The notes beneath the pieces were generated by a model. The model was given only the letters and a program-made list of their open reading frames with translations, searched no databases and was not told the DNA's origin. Below are positions 57,239 through 62,300 of a stretch of DNA of 64,000 nucleotides, piece by piece. Where the stretch lies: NCBI GenBank assembly GCA_905160935.1, contig CAJHZI010000421.1, positions 310,001 through 374,000 on the forward strand, given 5' to 3'. This stretch comes from Enchytraeus crypticus. Taxonomy: Eukaryota; Annelida; Clitellata; Enchytraeida; Enchytraeidae. The position numbers and the translations under genes are program-made. Each line of letters begins with the position of its first letter. Positions within the stretch are counted from its first letter, which is position 1.

Positions 57239-58532
57239 TGCCTTGCTTGCGTGCACTGCCTACTGGCAGGTCTACGGTACATAACGCCTCCACTCTTCTC
57301 TGTCTTCCGCCTTCCTCCTCTTCATTTCCACATATGAGTGGGTCTTTAAATCATCTAACATACCTAATCTCGGCCTGCCCCTGCCTCTTTTTCCTTCCAT
57401 TCTACCTTCTATGACCTCTTTTAATAGACCTTCCGCCCTTAGAATGTGTCCTATCCATCTCTTCTTCCTATTTCTTAATACATTTATCAACTGTCTATCT
57501 GTGCCAACTCTCTCCAGGACTTCCTCATTTGTAACCTTTTGAGTCCATCTAATCCTCTCCATTCTTCTCCAAATCCACATTTCCCATGCCTCCAGTTTCC
57601 TAATATCTTCCTTCCTTAAGGTCCATGTTTCACATCCATACAATAGCGTGGTCCAAACCAAAGTTTTCACTATCTTTATCTTAGTGTCTTTCTTTAGACT
57701 TTTTGTTAATAGTTCTTTCTACTACCAAAGGCCGTTTTTGCTTGTGCAATCCTACTGCATATTTCTGTCTCACATTTCCCATCATCGGTTATAGTATGAC
57801 CCAAATATTTGAAACTCCTTACCTGTTCCAATTTCGTACCATTTATCGTGATATTAACTTCACCTTTATTATTGGACACTCTCATAACCTTGGTCTTTTT
57901 TATATTAATCTTCATGCTATATCTTAGGGCCGTATCATTCAGCCTATCCATTATCTTCTGCAATCCAATCTCGCTGCCCGCTACCATTCCTTGGTCATCT
58001 GAAAATCGTACATCTTGTAACAAATTCCCCCCTACTTTTATTCCTTCTTCCAAGTCTTCCAAGGCTTCCTCCATCATTGCCTCAGCGTAAATGTTAAACA
58101 GCAGCGGCGAAATGCTAAAACCTTATCTTACTCCACGTCCTATTTCACCTTCTTCTGAGTATTCTTGTTGGATTTTGATTACTGCTCTTTGATTCATGTA
58201 CAAGTTCAAAATTAGTCTTCTATCTCTCCAGTCAATTCCTATTCCTTTTAAGATATTCATCATTGTTATCCAATCAATCCTGTCAAAGGCCTTCTCGAAG
58301 TCTACAAAGCATACAAAAACGTCATTACCATATTCTAAGCTTCTTTCGCAAAGAACCCGCATTACTCCTATTGCTTCTCTTGTGCCGCATCATTTCCTAA
58401 AACCAAATTATGTCTTGTTCAGTATCATCTCTGCTTTCGACTGAATGCGATTATTTACTATCTTTAATAACATCTTCGATGCATGAGGTGTTAAGCTGAT
58501 TATTCTGTAATCCGTACACTCCACAGCATTGG

Positions 58533-58590
<58 letters not shown>

Positions 58591-59309
58591 ATAATATATA
58601 TATATATATCTTATATCTATATATTTATATATATATACACAATTATACATGTTCACTGTGAGTCATAAAAAAACATGTGCGCAGTATTTCGTCCACAACT
58701 TTGACACTTCTGAACCGATTTTGAAAATAATTTCAGAATTATAAATAAGAAGACAAGTATTAATCTTAAATCTAGTTTTTGTGACACTTCCGGTTTAATA
58801 TAAAGAATACCAGACAATTTTACAAACATAGTCTGTTTTTGTTGGAACTTTAAAATGGCGTTTACTAATGAAGATAAAGCGCTCATAAAAAACTCTTACC
58901 TCTTAAAGGGTTATGGCGCACATCGGTAGATTACCGAATTTCCAACAAAAGAATGGATGGACTCTGGGAGGGCTAGATTGTTCATTAAAGAAATTACGCC
59001 GGACTGGGAGCATCGATAGAAAGAAGGGCAGTGGACGACCGAAGAGCATAAGAACAGAAGAGAATGTCAGAGCAGTGGAGGAGTTGATTCTGAGTCAGGA
59101 GAACTAGCCACAGACGCATCGCACTGCTTCAACGCAAAAATAGTAATTACTACAGAGTCATTTAACGTAATTTTATAGCAAATGTTATCCTGATTATACC
59201 CATGCAAGAAGTTAAGAAATCGGTTCACTAATACCAAAGTTATGGGCGAGAGACTGCGAACATGTTTTTTTTACTCACAGTGTATATTATATATATATAT
59301 ATATATATA

Positions 59310-59362
<53 letters not shown>

Positions 59363-62300
59363 TTATTGGCTAAGATTAACGGTAGTTGAGATCGTAGTTA
59401 GAATTGTAGATACCTGATGAAGACTTTCTTGTCAGGGACTTGATCTCTGCGCACGAGGCACATGCCCATCAGCACACGACTGAAGTCTCGCAGGTTAAAC
59501 ACGTAGTGCGACTTGGCCGGGGTGGGCAGCAGGTTCCTCGTCGCCTGCTTGTAGATCTCCAGAGTGCTCGATACCACCGTAGAGCCTATAGCCGAGTAGT
59601 CTGATGGGAAGTCAGCGTTCTAATCAATCAGTCAATCAGTAAATAAATAAATACATTAGTGAATAAATAACTAAACACTAAATCAATAAATCAATAAATC
59701 AAATAATCAAGCAATCAGTTAATTAATAAACTAACCATCACCCTACTTCCAACCAACCAATCAATCAACCAATCAAGCGATCTATCATTTACACAATTAT
59801 TATCATTATTTACTGTCAAATTTCTTTACCACAAAGTGACTTAAATTAATTAATTTCTAGAAAGATCACTCAATAATTACTAAGAAACTGTTAATAGAAA
59901 TCTAAGAAAAATACCAAGTATATGAGTTTTAAAATACGTTTATAACAAGGAACAACTAAGCAAATGGAATCATTTATTATTGATAGAATTTAATCTAGCT
60001 TTCTGTCCCTCCAGATTGAATCCACAGTAAAACGATATTCGAGCGTTTTAAATATTAAAATGAAAAACTTTCAAATTAATATACTAAAATACTTAATTAT
60101 ATGAATAATAACAAGGTTATAACATAGAAAGGCATCATCAATCACACATTTTTTCAACACAGTAGCATATCTGTGCAAGTCAAAAAAATTAGAGTCAACG
60201 GTTCTTTAACGGTTCAGTTACAGGAATTTTTAAGAACTCTGTGACTTTAGCACAGATTTCTCCGTAATTCACGCTTGTTGAAATGCTACTACATTTGTCT
60301 TAGAATATCGCTAGACCTATTACAGACAGGCAGAGGAGTTCAGTTATCCACACAGCTATTAAATGAAGACGATAATTACTCTACAGAAAATGTTTTACTT
60401 TCAACACACGACAGCCTTTACCAGCGCATTACCTTGAGGAAGGTGAGCATGAGGACGGTGAAGATGCGCGTCATGGTCTCGTCGTTGAAGGAGTTGATGG
60501 CGACGATGTTGAAGTGCCTCATGTAGCGTGGGGTGACGGGATTACGACCTCCGCCTGGTGGACCCATCGCTGACAGGAAGAGAATGTCCTGCAGGTGCAG
60601 CTTCGTCTTGTCCTTCAAGTCGTACCTGACAGACGATTATGAACACAACCACACTTTGCAATATTTAGATTCTTACATATGCTTGCAATAAAAGTAATAG
60701 CATTGTTGACCGGTCTCTAAATAAACGATTGGTATTCTAGCAGAATGATAGATCCTCTTAGACATAGGTCAGTTCTATGCTCCATCTGAGTCAATGTTTT
60801 TAATAATATAATGTGCTAATTTAATCGACGATATAGTTTATAGTTTTCTAAAGCTGATACTTAAACTGTTATAACCGTAACTTGAACAGCATAGACCTTT
60901 TATAATATGTATTGGTAACTCTGTTCACATAATAAACAAAGCGTAATGGGGGAGTTGTGGGAGAGTGGGGGGGGGGGGGGGGTGTGTGTGTGTGTGTGCT
61001 TATATTGACAGGTGGCAATGTGCTATATATTCGCATATAATCATTATATATTTCTTCATTTATTAACTGAATGGTATTTAAAAATAAATAAAAAATCTTT
61101 GAATTAATTATCAAATGATGATAAACATATGTCTTAATTTACATTCAATATATGTCTAGATAGAATATCTAGAGAGAATATACTACATTTTTAGAATATA
61201 TTACATTGCAGTTGCCTTTCTCAAAACAATCAATTTTATGAAGCACGGCGGCGCCTCCAAAGAATGAAAAAATATATTGGGTGATTTTTCAAAGTAAGCA
61301 CCTGTTATAAAAGATCTAAATTGTCTAGGATATAGTTCTTTAATTCTAATTTCAATTGATCCGAACAGTTTCGAAGGCATTTCTGTCATGACACTGTACC
61401 ACGTCAATGCTGGTACCATCAAACCCTATACGATTTATTCAAGCGCATAACTTAGATAAAATCGAAGCAGTGCTCACCAATGATGATAGTCCATGAACTG
61501 ACGCAGCAGTTCAATGGGGGGCTGAGCGCCGTATACTTCCAGGGCGGGCATGTTCATGTCGTCGACGAATATGAGGGCAGTCTTACCGGGGGCGGGCCCA
61601 TACGTGCCCTTCTTACGCTTGTCCAGTCGTGACATTATCAGAACCTGAGCAATCAGAACAAAACTGTGTGAATATAAAAGTCTATATTTATAACTTACTA
61701 TAATGTACAATAATATAAATCAACGGCTTTATGATGATAACTTTAAAATGGCGTGAGATGAAATTTCCCTATCACCGCCAACAACAGACCTAATATGATC
61801 GTCGGTTTATTCGAAATTATATGACCACGAAAACCAGTAACATAATTAAACAAAAATAAGATTCAATTCACTGGAACAAACTATGTAGGCCTATATAGAA
61901 AATCTTCTTTATAAAGTTTAACTTATTTCTATGGGCTTCATTAACAGCTTTTCCTTTTACCAATTAAACGTTTTAGCAATCTAACAATTTTAATCATTGG
62001 CGTATATCGATCTTGAGTGACAGTTGATGACGATTGATAATACCGGTAACTGACTAAATGTGAATATTTTGTTTATCTACGGTGGTCTGTGCTGAGAGAC
62101 TAATATGATCAGACGGGTTTAATTTGTAGTGATCTGTGTTGATAGATTAATTTGATTACCAGGGTTTACTTTGCAAGGGTTGGTGCGGATAGGTTAAACT
62201 GATTACCTAGGTTTGATTTGCAATGGTCTCTGTAGATAGATTTACATGATTACCTGGATTTAATTTGTAGTGGTTTATGTGGATAGATTAATTTGATTAC

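Noticed and set aside
57058..57337. Open frames rich in YIYIYI on both strands
   Set aside because: They are translations of the TA microsatellite.
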